Source: Entamoeba invadens IP1
Taxonomy: Eukaryota > Evosea > Mastigamoebida > Endamoebidae
DNA length: 45,603 nucleotides
Direction of reading: 5' to 3'
NCBI RefSeq assembly: GCF_000330505.1
Contig: NW_004440440.1
Location: forward strand, 261,952 to 307,554
The translations under genes and the position numbers were made by a program. This document shows, piece after piece, positions 11,557-22,477 of the stretch. The notes beneath the pieces were generated by a model. The model did no database searches. It was not told the origin of the DNA and was given only the letters and a program-made list of their open reading frames with translations. How positions within the stretch are numbered: the stretch's first letter is position 1; each line of letters starts with the position of its first letter.

Positions 11557-12050
11557 ACGATTGTTAACACACTGAATGAAGAAAATGACAATTCGAAAGA
11601 GCAAATCCGTAAATTAAAAAATAAGAAAAAGGAACTCAAATTATCAGAAGATGTCAAAGCTCAAATTGAAAAATTTTAATTTAACAAAATCATTTAAACA
11701 AAACTCTACTATATTTCTATCAAGTAAAAAATAGTTGTATCTTACTCGACAAATTAGAAAGTGAGTCACTTGCTCAAAATTTGTGGACATCCATTTGAAA
11801 GTAAGTACCAAACACGCGTTTGCCAATATAACGAATAACAAAAGTGAAGAAGTTTTAAAAATGGCGAAAAGATAATCAGAGCTGAAAACTTTTAAATGTA
11901 TTTTTTGTATGAGAAAGACATGTAAACTGAATAATCAAAATTGTATTTTGGGACAGACTCCTGAAAAAACTAAAGCCGTGAGTTCATTTAATACTTAATA
12001 CAAAAAACAGTCGATAAAGCTCTTTATTTGTGCCTTCTTGAGAAAGGTGA
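11557..12050 (+). pseudogene. Decayed coding remnant, unknown family
   Basis: One frame at 11557-11679 is open without ATG and encodes a charged, coiled-coil-like stretch (TIVNTLNEENDNSKEQ, then KNKKKELKLSEDVKAQIEKF). Further downstream, pieces in shifting frames keep a protein-like composition: TKHAFANITNNKSEEVLKMA, then LKTFKCIFCMRKTCK with a CxxC pair. Stops separate the pieces. It stands out from the surrounding A/T-rich sequence in codon-like structure. I infer an old, broken gene, possibly from a mobile element; the family is not recognisable. Confidence 0.35.
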
Positions 12051-12734
12051 AATACTTGGTAACAGATTTGGTTTTTCAAATCGTTTATAAATTACTATAC
12101 TTAATTATTCATTTATATTAATTTTTAATTTATTTTGGATATTCAAAGTTAAAATATAATTTTAATATTAGTTTAAATTATTAATTGTTAAATCACTCTT
12201 CAGTCATTTTAAATAATTACATTTTGTTTTAAAATAGTCTTTGATGATTCTATTTTGGCTTTAGATATTGTTTAAACATCATTTTTGACAAATTGTGTTA
12301 TGGTATTTAATTGACATATTGTATTTTTTTGTTTTTAGTTTTGTTATTCTTTTTGTTTGTATTATTGTTATTAAAAATGTTATTAATCCTGTTAAATTGA
12401 GTATTTATCACCTATTATGTTTAAATTAATTAATCACTTTTGGATTTGCTATTTTTTTCTATATTTATTTTAAAATCGTAGTTAATTTATTAATTTGTTG
12501 TATCAATAGAGCTTGATAATTTGAATTATATCCCATTACTGCTATTCCATTATCTCGATTTTACTATTTATTATAAATAATATACAATTAATTATTAGTT
12601 TTTTTATTCGAGATTCTTGTTCTAAAAATGAAAACTGGATTTTTTCCCGCTTTTAAACATTAAAACAGGCTATTAAAAAGTTATACGTCGATTTGTTCTA
12701 TTTTGATTTTTTTCCCGTGACTGGGCGCTGAGTT

Positions 12735-12778
12735 GGCAAAAAATATTTTTTAACAAATAAAAGAAAAAATATTTTGCC
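12735..12778. repeat. Imperfect hairpin with GC caps
   Basis: GGCAAAAAATATTTTTT at 12735-12751 and AAAAAATATTTTGCC at 12764-12778 are inverted copies differing by two A residues, separated by about 12 bases. It lies in a GC-richer patch (12650-12800) that also holds two TTTTTTCCCG tracts. It may be part of a decayed transposon end. Confidence 0.4.
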
Positions 12779-13255
12779 GGAACGTTGTTTTTTTCCAACC
12801 ATGCCTTAAATAACAAATATAAATTATTAAAAAATTAAAAATTAACATATATTATCCTGATGTTTCTAATGAAGTGATTAATAAGCTTTTGAACATATTT
12901 TTATTTAATTTTAATATAATTTATTAAATGTTTAAATTTAAAAAAATAAAATATATGGTTTAGTTCATAATCAAGACTGCAAACAATTAATTATTGAATA
13001 GTTTAATATAGTATCTAAACTATAGATTGTTATTCAGTTTATTAACCATAAAAAATACTAATAAGTAATCAACAATTTATATCCACTTTAAACCCATTTC
13101 TAATAGTTGATTATTTGTATATATCAGCTACTTAAACATAATAAATAACATAAAAACAAACAAACATTAGTCGCGCGTAATTTGCATGATCTATTTGTTA
13201 ATTTATATACGCTGTGTGTAAATAAAATTGCCAAACGGTAATGGGGATCCGCAAC

Positions 13256-13294
13256 AACTCAACACAAACACACCTCTGTTGTTTGTGTTGAGTT
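13256..13294. repeat. Perfect 15-bp inverted repeat (hairpin)
   Basis: AACTCAACACAAACA (13256-13270) is followed, after 9 bases, by its exact reverse complement (13280-13294). No gene adjoins it, so a transcription terminator is not a natural reading for this kind of genome. Transposon debris or a structured RNA is possible. Confidence 0.6.
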
Positions 13295-13966
13295 TGAATA
13301 TTTGAACTTGTTTATCTTAATTATAAGTTTTCTTATAATTAATATGTAAAAAAATATTAAAAATATAACAAATTTTTATTATAATTGATAATGATTGTTA
13401 TGATAAAAAACACATTCTGTGACTTGTTTGTATAATGTTACAGTATGATATAAAGCAGTGATACATTATAGTAATGTTGATGTACATTCGTTTGCATATC
13501 AGAATTTTTGTTTTTATTTACAACTTCATAAAAAAGATATGTGTTAAAAAAGACATATCTTGACTTTTTTATTGTTTTTGAACTTATTTAAAAAATGGTG
13601 ATATTAAACACACAACTGAGCTATAATATAGCATCTTCACGAAAATGCAATTGAATTTGACTCGTGAGTATTATATATATAATAGAAAATAATTTGATCA
13701 AAAAAACATTTGTCTAGAAAAAAGCAAATCTCTGAATATTTTTCTATACATTACTATTTTATAAAATTTGTCTTGTGAAAATATAAACTATTTTTAAAAA
13801 TTGGGGTTTGATAAACTATTACAAGTTAAAAAAATAGTTTAAATCATTAAACTATATATATAGTTTAAATAATAGTATATTTGTTTTTTGAATAAACACA
13901 AATTTGAAACACTGTTATAATACACTGAAAACACGTAAAAATCCGGGCCATTTTTGTTCTTTGATA

Positions 13967-16430
13967 CAGATATAAGAAAAAAATGACAAGGATAAAGTCG
14001 GTGACAAAAATTAATGTTTTATAAAACAAAATAACAAAAAAATCAAAATAAAAATTTGTAAAAAACCTTTTTATTACATGGAAATTGAATCAACACTACT
14101 TGTCAATCCTCTCACCCCAAATGATGTTCATGTTGTTATGCCTTTGAAGCTCGCGGACATTCTTTCTTGTCGCTTTCTGGAACAATTCCCAGAAGATTTG
14201 GGCTCTGGAAAAAGCAAAAAATTGATTAGAAAACTTATGAACTATGAAGAAATGACACATAATGTTGAAAGCGTGAAAGAACAATTAAAAGAAGTCAATC
14301 AATCAAAAAAATCTCTTTAAAAGACGTTTTGAATGCACAACAAATATTGCAATTCTTTATATTTGATGAATTGTTTTTTTCGCTTGGAAACCCGAAGGGA
14401 GCAAATAGCAACAGTCTTTTCAATTCTAAGAGGAGAGTCTTTTGTCACCTATAGATCAGTTGGAAATTTGTTCAATTCGCATCCAAGTATCATTCAAAAG
14501 ACAATTACCGAATATAAGAACGAACAAACAACTGGAAGAAGGACAACAATGAAAAGACCGACATTCTTTGACAAAAGAACCAAATTTGTAGCTGACGCAT
14601 TTGTCAAATATTGCAATAATCAAAAAATAGCTTTGACATTTGCAGCATTCTCTAAACTGGTTGAAAGAACAACTGGAACAACGTTTAAACCAGATACGGT
14701 GAGAAAGTGGGTTCTCAAAACGTTTGACCTCAAAACAATCGAAGGGAAACCGGAAGACATCGGACGATTATCAATAAACCCCGAGGACATCATAACGAAT
14801 TACATGGAGATGGCAGACTTTAATGGTATAAATAGTGGTCTTGTATTTAACATTGATGAAGTTGTTTTTCAAGACTTTTGCGACAAGAAAACCGTCAGAG
14901 TGCTTGTTCCCCAAAATGTTGACGTTGAAAGGATTAAGATTGGTGTTGGAAGAAGTAATAAGAGATCCACTATTATCTGTATGATATGTTTGGATGGCAC
15001 TACAGCGTGTCCCGGTGTTGTAGTGACCAATAAAACGCTTGATATTAAGCTGTTGTCGACATTTTCTGATGCAACATTTTTTACCAACAACACAGGATTT
15101 GCAACCAAGGAAATCTTCTGCAACTGGATGATGAATGTAGTGGTTGAATACATCAAAGCCAAAAGAATTTTACTTCGACTTCCACCAGACGCGCCTGCAC
15201 TGATCACCATCGACGGTTTTTTCTGGACACAATTACGATGAGTTGAGTACACAATTGGCACAATCACACATCAAACTTCATAAGTAAATACCACACTGTT
15301 CTCATTTGGTGCAACCTTTGGATCTGTGCCTTTTCGGTTCAGTGAAAAAACAATGTTCAAACAGAACTCCCCTTTTCAAAACCTCTGTTTCATCTTCTGA
15401 ATTGACGAGACCATCGCCTCCAACAACACCTTCCACAGTCCCAATCATTCCAAATACCTCATTAGAGCACAGAGGTGAGCAACAAGGAGTTGATCTCAAT
15501 GTTGCAATTCGAGAAATAATTGGTTATTTAGCAGATGCAAATAACGTGGCAACAGACGCAATTCGAGAGAGAGGACAGAGAATGGAAAGTGGGAAGAGAC
15601 TTACCAACACAATTACCACAATACTGTCAAGCATCGACAGAGCAGCAACACATGAGACCATTATCGCGTCGTTTCAGAGGGCAGGAATGGTTTCTCGTTA
15701 TGTTGAAGGCTCTTTCCGCCTTTTCATTGATATAAAAAGTGCTTCTAGACTTGTTGAAGAGTTTCAGACTTTTTTCCATACAACAGTATTTCCCAACCAA
15801 TCAACAATGACAAAACTCACAGCTCCCAATAACGACGTTAATGTCATTAACATCGCAGACCTTGACCCAAAGCAAAAAAAGGATGACAAACAAAACAAAG
15901 GTCTGCCACATCAAAGCAATGGCAGAGTCCATTGTCCTCGATCCATTCAACGAAACTTTAAACGAACCCATTCTTTCAAGAATATTAAGATTATACGGAG
16001 AACAAACCCGTTCTAATGAACCTATGAGACTGTTTCCCCATTACAATTTCCAACCGAACTTGTTGGAAACCTTTGAGCTCGATGACAGTGACTGGGAGGG
16101 TCTTAATTGAGTCTCTATTTTCTTTGAATCTTGGTTTTCCTTTTTTAAGTTCTTTTTTATTAAGATTGTTTTTTCTGAAAAGGTTGAATACACTTTTGCA
16201 TTTTTTGTGTTATTAAAATTTTTGGTCTTTTTTGCCTCAATTCTTTGGAAAACAACGAAAAAATAGCAAAAGTGTGTCGTCACCTACTTTACCTTTACCA
16301 TCCATTTATTGGGATTAATAACCCATACCAATAGAGAAAAAATCATTTAACTGGAAATATCCTAGAAAAAATGGGTTATTTATACTTTGTCAATAACTTT
16401 ATCCTTGTCACTGACTTTATCATCCATCTG
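13967..16430 (+). mobile_element. pogo/Tigger-like DNA transposon with TA target duplication
   Basis: Both ends read inward as CAGAT..., directly flanked by TA (13965-13966 and 16431-16432). Each end carries, slightly inside, TGACAAGGATAAAGT (left 13984-13998, right 16396-16410, inverted), and the right end has an additional GATAAAGTCAGTGACAA unit. The spacing between CAGAT and this block differs by a few bases between the ends. The element contains a broken DDE_1-type transposase. The CAG...CTG tips and TA flanks agree with the Tc1/mariner-pogo group. Length is 2464 bp. Confidence 0.75.
14078..16110 (+). pseudogene. pogo/Tigger-like (DDE_1) transposase, frameshifted
   Basis: The gene is split over several frames. 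The 14078 ATG opens an 80-codon piece. The middle piece holds LFNSHPSIIQKTI, the first catalytic aspartate in VFNIDEVVF, and the second in LITIDG. The third aspartate is in HLVQPLDLCLFGSVKK near 15306, matching the QPLD-x-G/C-FG block of DDE_1 enzymes. The C-terminus (LDPFNETLNEPILSRILRLY ... DSDWEGLN) ends at 16110. Apparent indels sit at homopolymers: A-run 14305-14311, T-run 14374-14380, T-run 15217-15222 and A-run 15874-15880. There is also an in-frame TAA at 15285-15287. The repeated position at homopolymers fits either natural decay or base-calling error. No intact start-to-stop frame exists, so I call it a pseudogene. Confidence 0.8.
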
Positions 16431-17702
16431 TAGTTCATTTTTGATCAAACTCGAATCATTTTTTGTTTTTGAATAAAGACACTTAAAAGGTAGAAAAAGA
16501 AAGAAAAAGAAACTATAATAACCCGACTTTTTTATTTTTTCCGTGTTCTGGAAGTAAAAAACACAATAATTTTGGTAAAAGAAGAAAAAGAAAAATGGGT
16601 GCGGGTTTCTCTCCAGGTGTGGTTTTTTCGTTTCACTTTACATTTTCATAATTATTACAAAAAACCTTTTTAAATATTTTTATCTATTATAACTGTATGT
16701 TATTATTATAGATCATGCATAAAAGTGCATTAAAATGTCTGTCTTTTTGGATACAAAATACAATGCCCATGTTATCCTAATAATACACAAACATTTAATA
16801 ACAATTCAATTACTTTCAAATTGAATATTAATAATATCAAAATGTTTTTAATTGTTATAGTTATATATATTATCATATCTAAGTGACAACATGAATGTAA
16901 TTAAAAATACAAATTCGTTTATTATCAATTATTATAATTATATTCATTATAATTATTATTTGTTTTCATATACATCTGATAATTTATCATTAACAAACTT
17001 TTTGTAATTGTCAGTTATTTCAACCATAAAATAAATAATTTATTTATTTATAACATGTACACAAGGGTGTGAACCACAAATCGTTGAAAATAACAATTCG
17101 CGTTTTTATACAATACAAATTTTGGTTATAAGTAGTTTGAAATTATATGTTTACACACTTAAAAGGTATACACATTTAATAAACTAATTCATTTTTCAAT
17201 GGGCGTATAGAGTATAAAAGTAAATCATTTTATTTCAATTATCAAAATACAATCATTAAAAGTAATTGTATAATCATATTATTATTTCACTATTCAATAT
17301 CAATTGTAGTGTCATTTTCATATTCGTGTTATTTATGCGTGTAGTTAGACATAATTAAAAAATAATATATATTAAATAACATTATTTTCATGTTATTATC
17401 GACAGTGAGCTATTGGAAAATAATAGTTTTTTGTGTAGTTACACAATGAAAATGGTCACACCTATTTTAAATATAAAGATATATTCATTTATTAAAAATA
17501 TGTCAAAAACAATAAATATCTTTAGTTTATGTTTAGATCAAAAATTACATTTAAACATGATTGTTAATTATTTATTTATCATCCCATGTCTTGTCATATT
17601 GGTAACTATGTGTGATTTTCAAAAACTACATTTTTATATGAAATACAATTGTTTAAATAAAAATATTGTAAAGAAATACAATTATTGTTTGTTTACCCAA
17701 TA
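16431..17702. other. AT-rich spacer between two pogo-type elements
   Basis: No gene is supported. It contains the right arm of the long-range inverted repeat (16585-16638). The 102-codon frame at 17413-17721 opens from TTG, is hydrophobic and A/T-driven, and runs into the terminal repeat of the next transposon, so I treat it as chance. Confidence 0.5.
16585..16638 (-). repeat. Right arm of the 11.6-kb-spaced inverted repeat
   Basis: Contains AATGGGTGCGGGTTTCTC, AGGTGTGG and CGTTTCACTTT, the reverse complement (about 85 percent by eye) of 5021-5077. It lies 155 bp to the right of the pogo-like element end at 16430. No matching target duplication outside the two arms is visible. Confidence 0.55.
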
Positions 17703-17921
17703 CAGTAAAACCTCTCATTAAGAGGTCTTCCCATTAAGAAAAGTTTTAACCAATCAAAATTAAAAACACTTATTGGGGGAAATTAAAAAACAAGTCCAAA
17801 AAGCAAGACAAATCGGGTTTTGTTGATATACTCGTTTTTGTGTTTATGGTATTTGAACAGAAAATCACAAAAATAAAAACAAACAAACACTTTGGTATCA
17901 AAAAGTTGAAAAACGAAAAAA

Positions 17922-19496
17922 TCACAAATCATTTAATTGTTCTGGAAATGTTTTTAAGTCTTCATTTTTGTCACATATTATAATTAAATCATTTTTTAAT
18001 TTCTCCACTGCTTCTTCTTCATTTTTTATCAAAACTTTGAGTTCTTTCAATTTTTCTTTCCTCTTTGTTATTTTTCTTTTTATTTCTTCGGCTTTAAACA
18101 GAGAACACGTTTAGTGTTTGTTTATTTTTGCCAAATCACCATATTCTTCATCTTTTGACAACACCGGAGGCAGGTTTTCATAGTTTAAGTCTTGTGTTGT
18201 GTAATCTGGATGTGGCAATTCTTGTACACAATTAACCCCGAATAATGCATGTTTCCATGAATTTTTTATTGACTCTTCTTTGACTTTGTTCTTCCAACAT
18301 TCCGACATGAAATTCATAGCATCACCAATAACAATTTTTGTAATTTGAAATTCCTTTCCCGCTTCTTTCGTTTTTGTGAATTCATTACAATAATAACGGC
18401 AAAGATATGTTCTATAGTGATTTTTGAGTGACATGATAATTCCGGCGTCACATGGCTGAAACACAGAAGTTGTGTTTTTGGGCAGAAAAACGATTTTTAT
18501 GTGTTTTAACCGCAACCTAAACCCATTTTTCTTCTTATCATTGAGTCCTAAGCGATCATACCACTCTTCATCAAAAACAATGTTATACAACCATATATCC
18601 AATTGGTGACTTGGTGCGTTGTCCAATATTAGCAGAATAAACCGATTTAGTTGACTCAACTCAAGCTCCCACTCCTTTAGCTATTTGTGAAACAAACAAG
18701 TGGTCATCCAGGAGTTCGACTGAGAAACATACATTTTTTGACATTGCTATATTCAGCTTTTTCCAACCATCTTGGCTTTACTGATTTACCAACAAACAAG
18801 AGAGGTCTTTTTCCTCCTGAAAGTGAACAACATACTAATACCGTGTTTCTATCCTTTGATTTTTTACCTCCGAAAATTTCTGGAATGTCTCACATTGTTT
18901 TTGATGGAAAAAGTCGATAGAAAAGTGCCGTCTCATCAGCATTAAAAACATCGTCTATTTTATATTTTTCTATTTCACTTTTTATCATATCTATTTCTTC
19001 TTTATATTTTGTAGGGTCGACATCATTTGATTCACCACTTATTCTTTTCGATTTTAAGTCGTGCCTTTTACAAAATTTGTCCATCCACCCACGAGAAAAT
19101 TCCAAATCATCAATTCCCAATTTTTGAGCACATTGTTTTGCAATATGTCTTATGACTTCCAATGAAATAGATATATTTGATTCTCATATTTCTTTAATGA
19201 TATCAGAAAGCATTTCTTCCAAATTTTCGTGTTTCACACTGTGAAGTGTTTTGGTTTTGGATACTGTTGTGACTGTATTATATNNNNNNNNNNNNNNNNN
19301 NNNNNNNNNNNNNNNNNNNNNNNNNNNNNNNNNNNNNNNNNNNNNNNNNNNNNNNNNNNNNNNNNNNNNNNNNNNNNNNNNNNGAGTGATACAAAGCTTC
19401 TTCTTCTAGGTTTGGTTCTTTTAACCATGTAATAATTTGTATCTTTTCTTCGACATTTAGTCTAATTCGTCTTTTCATTGGTTTTGCAAAAGACAT
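17922..19496 (-). pseudogene. Tigger/CENP-B-like transposase, multiply broken
   Basis: The N-terminus starts with ATG at 19496 and shows a CENP-B-type first helix-turn-helix (RIRLNVEEKIQIITWLKE), then the gap. A CENP-B-like second DNA-binding domain follows (FSRGWMDKFCKRHDLKS). The DDE_1 core has its first aspartate in DDVFNADETALFYRLFP, a KKSKDRNTVLVCCSLSGGKRP block, the second aspartate in ILLILDNAPSH, and the third in NTTSVFQPCDAGII. A lysine/glutamate-rich coiled-coil tail continues to TGA 17922-17924. Lesions: TGA after KEI near 19181, TGA at 18887-18889, a frameshift around 18800, further frame changes near 18715, TAG near 18685, and TAA just before 18111. CENP-B-type DNA-binding plus DDE_1 is the classic Tigger layout. 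The copy is inactive. Confidence 0.9.
19284..19383. other. Assembly gap (100 N)
   Basis: Exactly 100 unresolved bases inside the Tigger-like transposase; the round number suggests a placeholder of unknown true length. Confidence 0.99.
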
Positions 19497-19717
19497 ATTG
19501 AATTTTTTGGATTTGCTATTTATTTTTTTAAGATAACACGTGTCGTTCTTTAAAACTGATATTTTTATAACAGTAAATGTTTATTTTATTGGTTTTAATC
19601 AAGCAATTAAGGGAAAAATAAAAATACAAAAACCACTAATGAGGGGTTCTATTTTCCCATTTACTCTACTAATGAGAGGTTTTACTGTAATTGTTTTTGT
19701 AATCACTTTTTAATGTA

Positions 19718-20389
19718 AAGTGACTTCCCCAAGGTGTGCAAGTTAAAATTTTTAGTCTTTTTTACAGGGAAAGGGCGTGCAAGACTAAATTCCAGTTGAA
19801 AAACATTTTATTTAAAAATGTTATTCGTTTCCAAATTGTTTCAAAAAACACACAACCCTTTGGTGCTTGAATTAATAAACTACAAAAAGCAAATTAAATA
19901 ATAAAAATTGGGTAATGGTTTGTCTATGTGTTTAATGTAAAAACTGTTGTGTTTCAAGACGTGAATAATTGTCGATGTCTCTTGTGTCATCGTGATTTGA
20001 AGCAACAAAAAGAAATGTGATAAACATTATGTTTTTTCTGTGCCATTTTATAGCAAACAATAACAAATGGTCTGTTTAATAGGTGCAGTTCATTGTTACA
20101 AATCGATGTGTACTGTTGTCCAGAACTGGTCTTTCGATAATTTCCATTGGGTCGCTTTCTCGAAATTGTTGCTTAATTTATTGTATTCGAAGTGTGAAAG
20201 TTAAAAATTGCAACGTCACAAGGTGTGCAAGTTAAAGTATAATTTAGTAATAACTTCAAAATTATAATTAATAATTAAACTAAAAATAATCTTTTTTTCA
20301 AAATTTCAAAAAATTAATGATTCTATTTTTTTAATAAAAAAAATTAGAAATGAACTATACCTTAACTTGCACACATTGGGAAGTCATTT
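19718..20389. mobile_element. 672-bp MITE with TIRs and TA flanks
   Basis: The left end AAGTGACTTCCCCAAGG, followed by TGTGCAAGTTAA, is matched inverted at the right by AAATGACTTCCCAATG plus TGTGCAAGTTAA. There is one indel and few substitutions over about 29 bp. TA lies directly outside each end (19716-19717 and 20390-20391). A further internal copy (AAGGTGTGCAAGTTAAAG, about 20220-20237) is in direct orientation to the left end. It and the right end together resemble a smaller nested inverted repeat. No coding capacity is seen. The left end lies only 28 bp from the TA flank of the Tigger-like element. Confidence 0.75.
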
Positions 20390-20391
20390 TA

Positions 20392-21267
20392 TAAATAAAT
20401 AAATAATTATTAATTATTTATATTTATAATTATTTGACACACATTTCAAACCTTTTGTTACGTGTTCTTAATTATTTTACGTATGTTTTTGACTTCAAAT
20501 AAATATTGTCAGCCCCAAGTATTTTGAAGCATCTTCAAAATCACCTTTAATTAATAAATATTTATTATTTAATTTAAACAATAATTTATTATTTATCCAT
20601 TAAAATTTTTGTTCTATTTTAAATATATACACAATTTCTTTCATATATAGAGTTAGTCGGATAAGGTTGTTCAGTCCCCAAACGTTGTTCACCTCAGAAT
20701 CTTCTAAATAACGGCTAAATCTTCAACAAAAAATGCAAATCTTAAAATAAAACCCATATAAACATACCAATATCATTTTCTTTTTTAAATTATGTTTTTT
20801 TTCCAAATCAAAAAGAACATAAAACCAACAAAATCGTTTAATTTCAAGATCTTCTCGTTTTTTGTCGTAATCAACAAACACCCTGAAACCATGCCAAATT
20901 GACGATCTCGAGTTGAGACCGTTCAATCGGCGAGAGTTGGCTGGTTTCCACTTGCTGTGGTGGAAATGAAGAGGGGGTTCCGTCGGGTCGTTGCGGCACG
21001 GAGCCGATTCTGGTTTGTTAATTTGTATTTCCAATTCAATCCAATTCAATTTAATTTAATACAAAGAACAAACATCTTATTTTTTTAGTTCAAAGATAAT
21101 GTTTAAGTTCTCTAAAACCAAAGAATAAAGTCGTTTGGTGTTGTGTTGGCTCTGTTATTCACTCATTTTTCCTAATGATAAGTCTGTATTATTTCAAAGA
21201 TTTTTATAGAATAATTGATAGCTTTGTATAGAATGTTATAGTATTTTAATTTTATTAAAGTGATATA
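20392..21267. other. Spacer with a GC-rich island (about 20870-21015)
   Basis: The island is far richer in G/C than anything nearby and contains several CG dinucleotides (GACGATCTCGAGTTGAGACC, GTCGGGTCGTTGCGGCACGG). It holds a 7-bp stem TTTCCAC/GTGGAAA around 20949-20969. On the minus strand it lies in a 108-codon frame with no recognisable family. I could not fold it into a tRNA and no rRNA similarity is apparent. It could be a structured RNA, a fragment of a foreign or mobile sequence, or a chance survivor. Confidence 0.4.
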
Positions 21268-22475
21268 CAGTAGGAGAAATGAACTAGGATCATTAGAACA
21301 ATTGGGGCAACTTTGGTATAAATGTGAAACAGTAAAAAAATACATTTTTGAGACAAAACCACTAATCGACAATAACATTATTTAAATAACAAAATTATAA
21401 CAACATTTTATCAATAACATTATTCATAAAAGAAAATACCAATAACAAAATCCAAATAACAAAAAATACAACAATTTGTTTAAATTTTAAGAGAGATGCC
21501 TTTCTCTCGTCGATCACCTCTTATCCCGAGCCGCAGCAAATTTTGATTGTTTTAACTGGGTTTTTAAACCCAGTTATAGACACCTCTCATAGTAACACAA
21601 CTAGAGAGGTCTTGTATCACTTTGGTTGTTGCTTTCTATTGTGTTAATGGATACAAACGAATTAATAAAACAAATACGAATGAAACAAACAGTATGAAAT
21701 AAATTGATTTTTTCAATTTGTTCTTTAAATGATTGTAATTTTTAATTAACCACTTATTAACCTAAATATATAATAAAGCTATTCAAAACTATTAAAATTA
21801 AAAATAATTATTTTTAAAAAAGAAGATTTAAAAATGGAATAACAATTTAAATTGTTTGGAATTAAAAAATGAACAATTTGGTATTATAACATAAGATTAT
21901 TATAATAAAGTAATAAAAGAAACTTTATACATGTAAAGTGGTTCATTTTCATCATAGGTTGTCAAAATATTTTCATAAAATAACAAATATTCACCACCTC
22001 AATATTTGTTACGAGGTGCCTGGACTGTTGAATACTATTTTCATGAAGTCCAAAGTTTAAGAATAAAGAAAGAATCTTAAATCATAATCAAATTATTTTA
22101 CATGTTGATTGTTTATTGGAAAAGACTATATTAAGATGAAAAAACATTTTCTATAAACAAGGTTTTTAACACTAATTATAATAGAAAATGTTCAAATTTC
22201 ATAATTGTTCAAATTTGTAGTTCCCGTAATTTAATGGTGTTTTGGCGCAATGAAATATAGAGAAAAAAACAAAAATGTTGAAAAAAAAGAAAAATGAAAT
22301 TAGTTTGAATTGATTGGACAATTTTGTAAAGTTTCAGTTTTTTTCAAAGGGTTAAAATGGTTGGTCGTTTCAAATTTGTGCACATTCATTCCAACGGGAA
22401 GAAGCCCTAATCATTAGGAGTTTTTACTAAAGGTTCGGATTCATTTCTAAAGTACTGGGTCTATTTTCCCTACTG
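21268..22475. mobile_element. 1.2-kb non-autonomous element with CAGTAGG tips and TA flanks
   Basis: Ends read inward as CAGTAGGAGAAATGAAC (left) and CAGTAGGGAAAATAGAC (right), each flanked by TA (21266-21267 and 22476-22477). No transposase is seen inside. The interior has a perfect 10-bp hairpin with 2-base loop at 21554-21575 (AACTGGGTTT/AAACCCAGTT). It also has ACCTCTC...GAGAGGTCTTG at about 21584-21615, which resembles the ends of the Tigger-like element at 17703. I infer a mariner/pogo-type MITE, perhaps with nested debris. Confidence 0.7.
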
Positions 22476-22477
22476 TA

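Larger units (their letters stand above)
9986..13966. other. Very AT-rich gene-free stretch
   Basis: Mostly A/T homopolymer-rich sequence without an intact gene. Exceptions are a decayed coding remnant around 11557-12050, an imperfect hairpin at 12735-12778, and a perfect 15-bp hairpin at 13256-13294, each listed separately. Confidence 0.6.
17703..19687 (-). mobile_element. Tigger/pogo-like DNA transposon with 18-bp perfect TIRs and TA flanks
   Basis: Both termini read inward as CAGTAAAACCTCTCATTA, identical over 18 bp, and are flanked by TA (17701-17702 and 19688-19689). Just inside each end is a second, looser copy of the same motif (CCCATTAAGAAAAG on the left; ACTAATGAGGGGTT on the right strand). 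The transposase lies on the minus strand. The apparent length of 1985 bp includes a 100-N gap of unknown real size. Confidence 0.9.

Noticed and set aside
17413..17721. 102-codon frame before the Tigger-like element
   Set aside because: Starts with TTG, is A/T-driven and hydrophobic, and terminates inside the transposon end.
20870..21015. Possible tRNA in the GC-rich island
   Set aside because: No consistent acceptor stem, anticodon arm and T-loop could be fitted on either strand.
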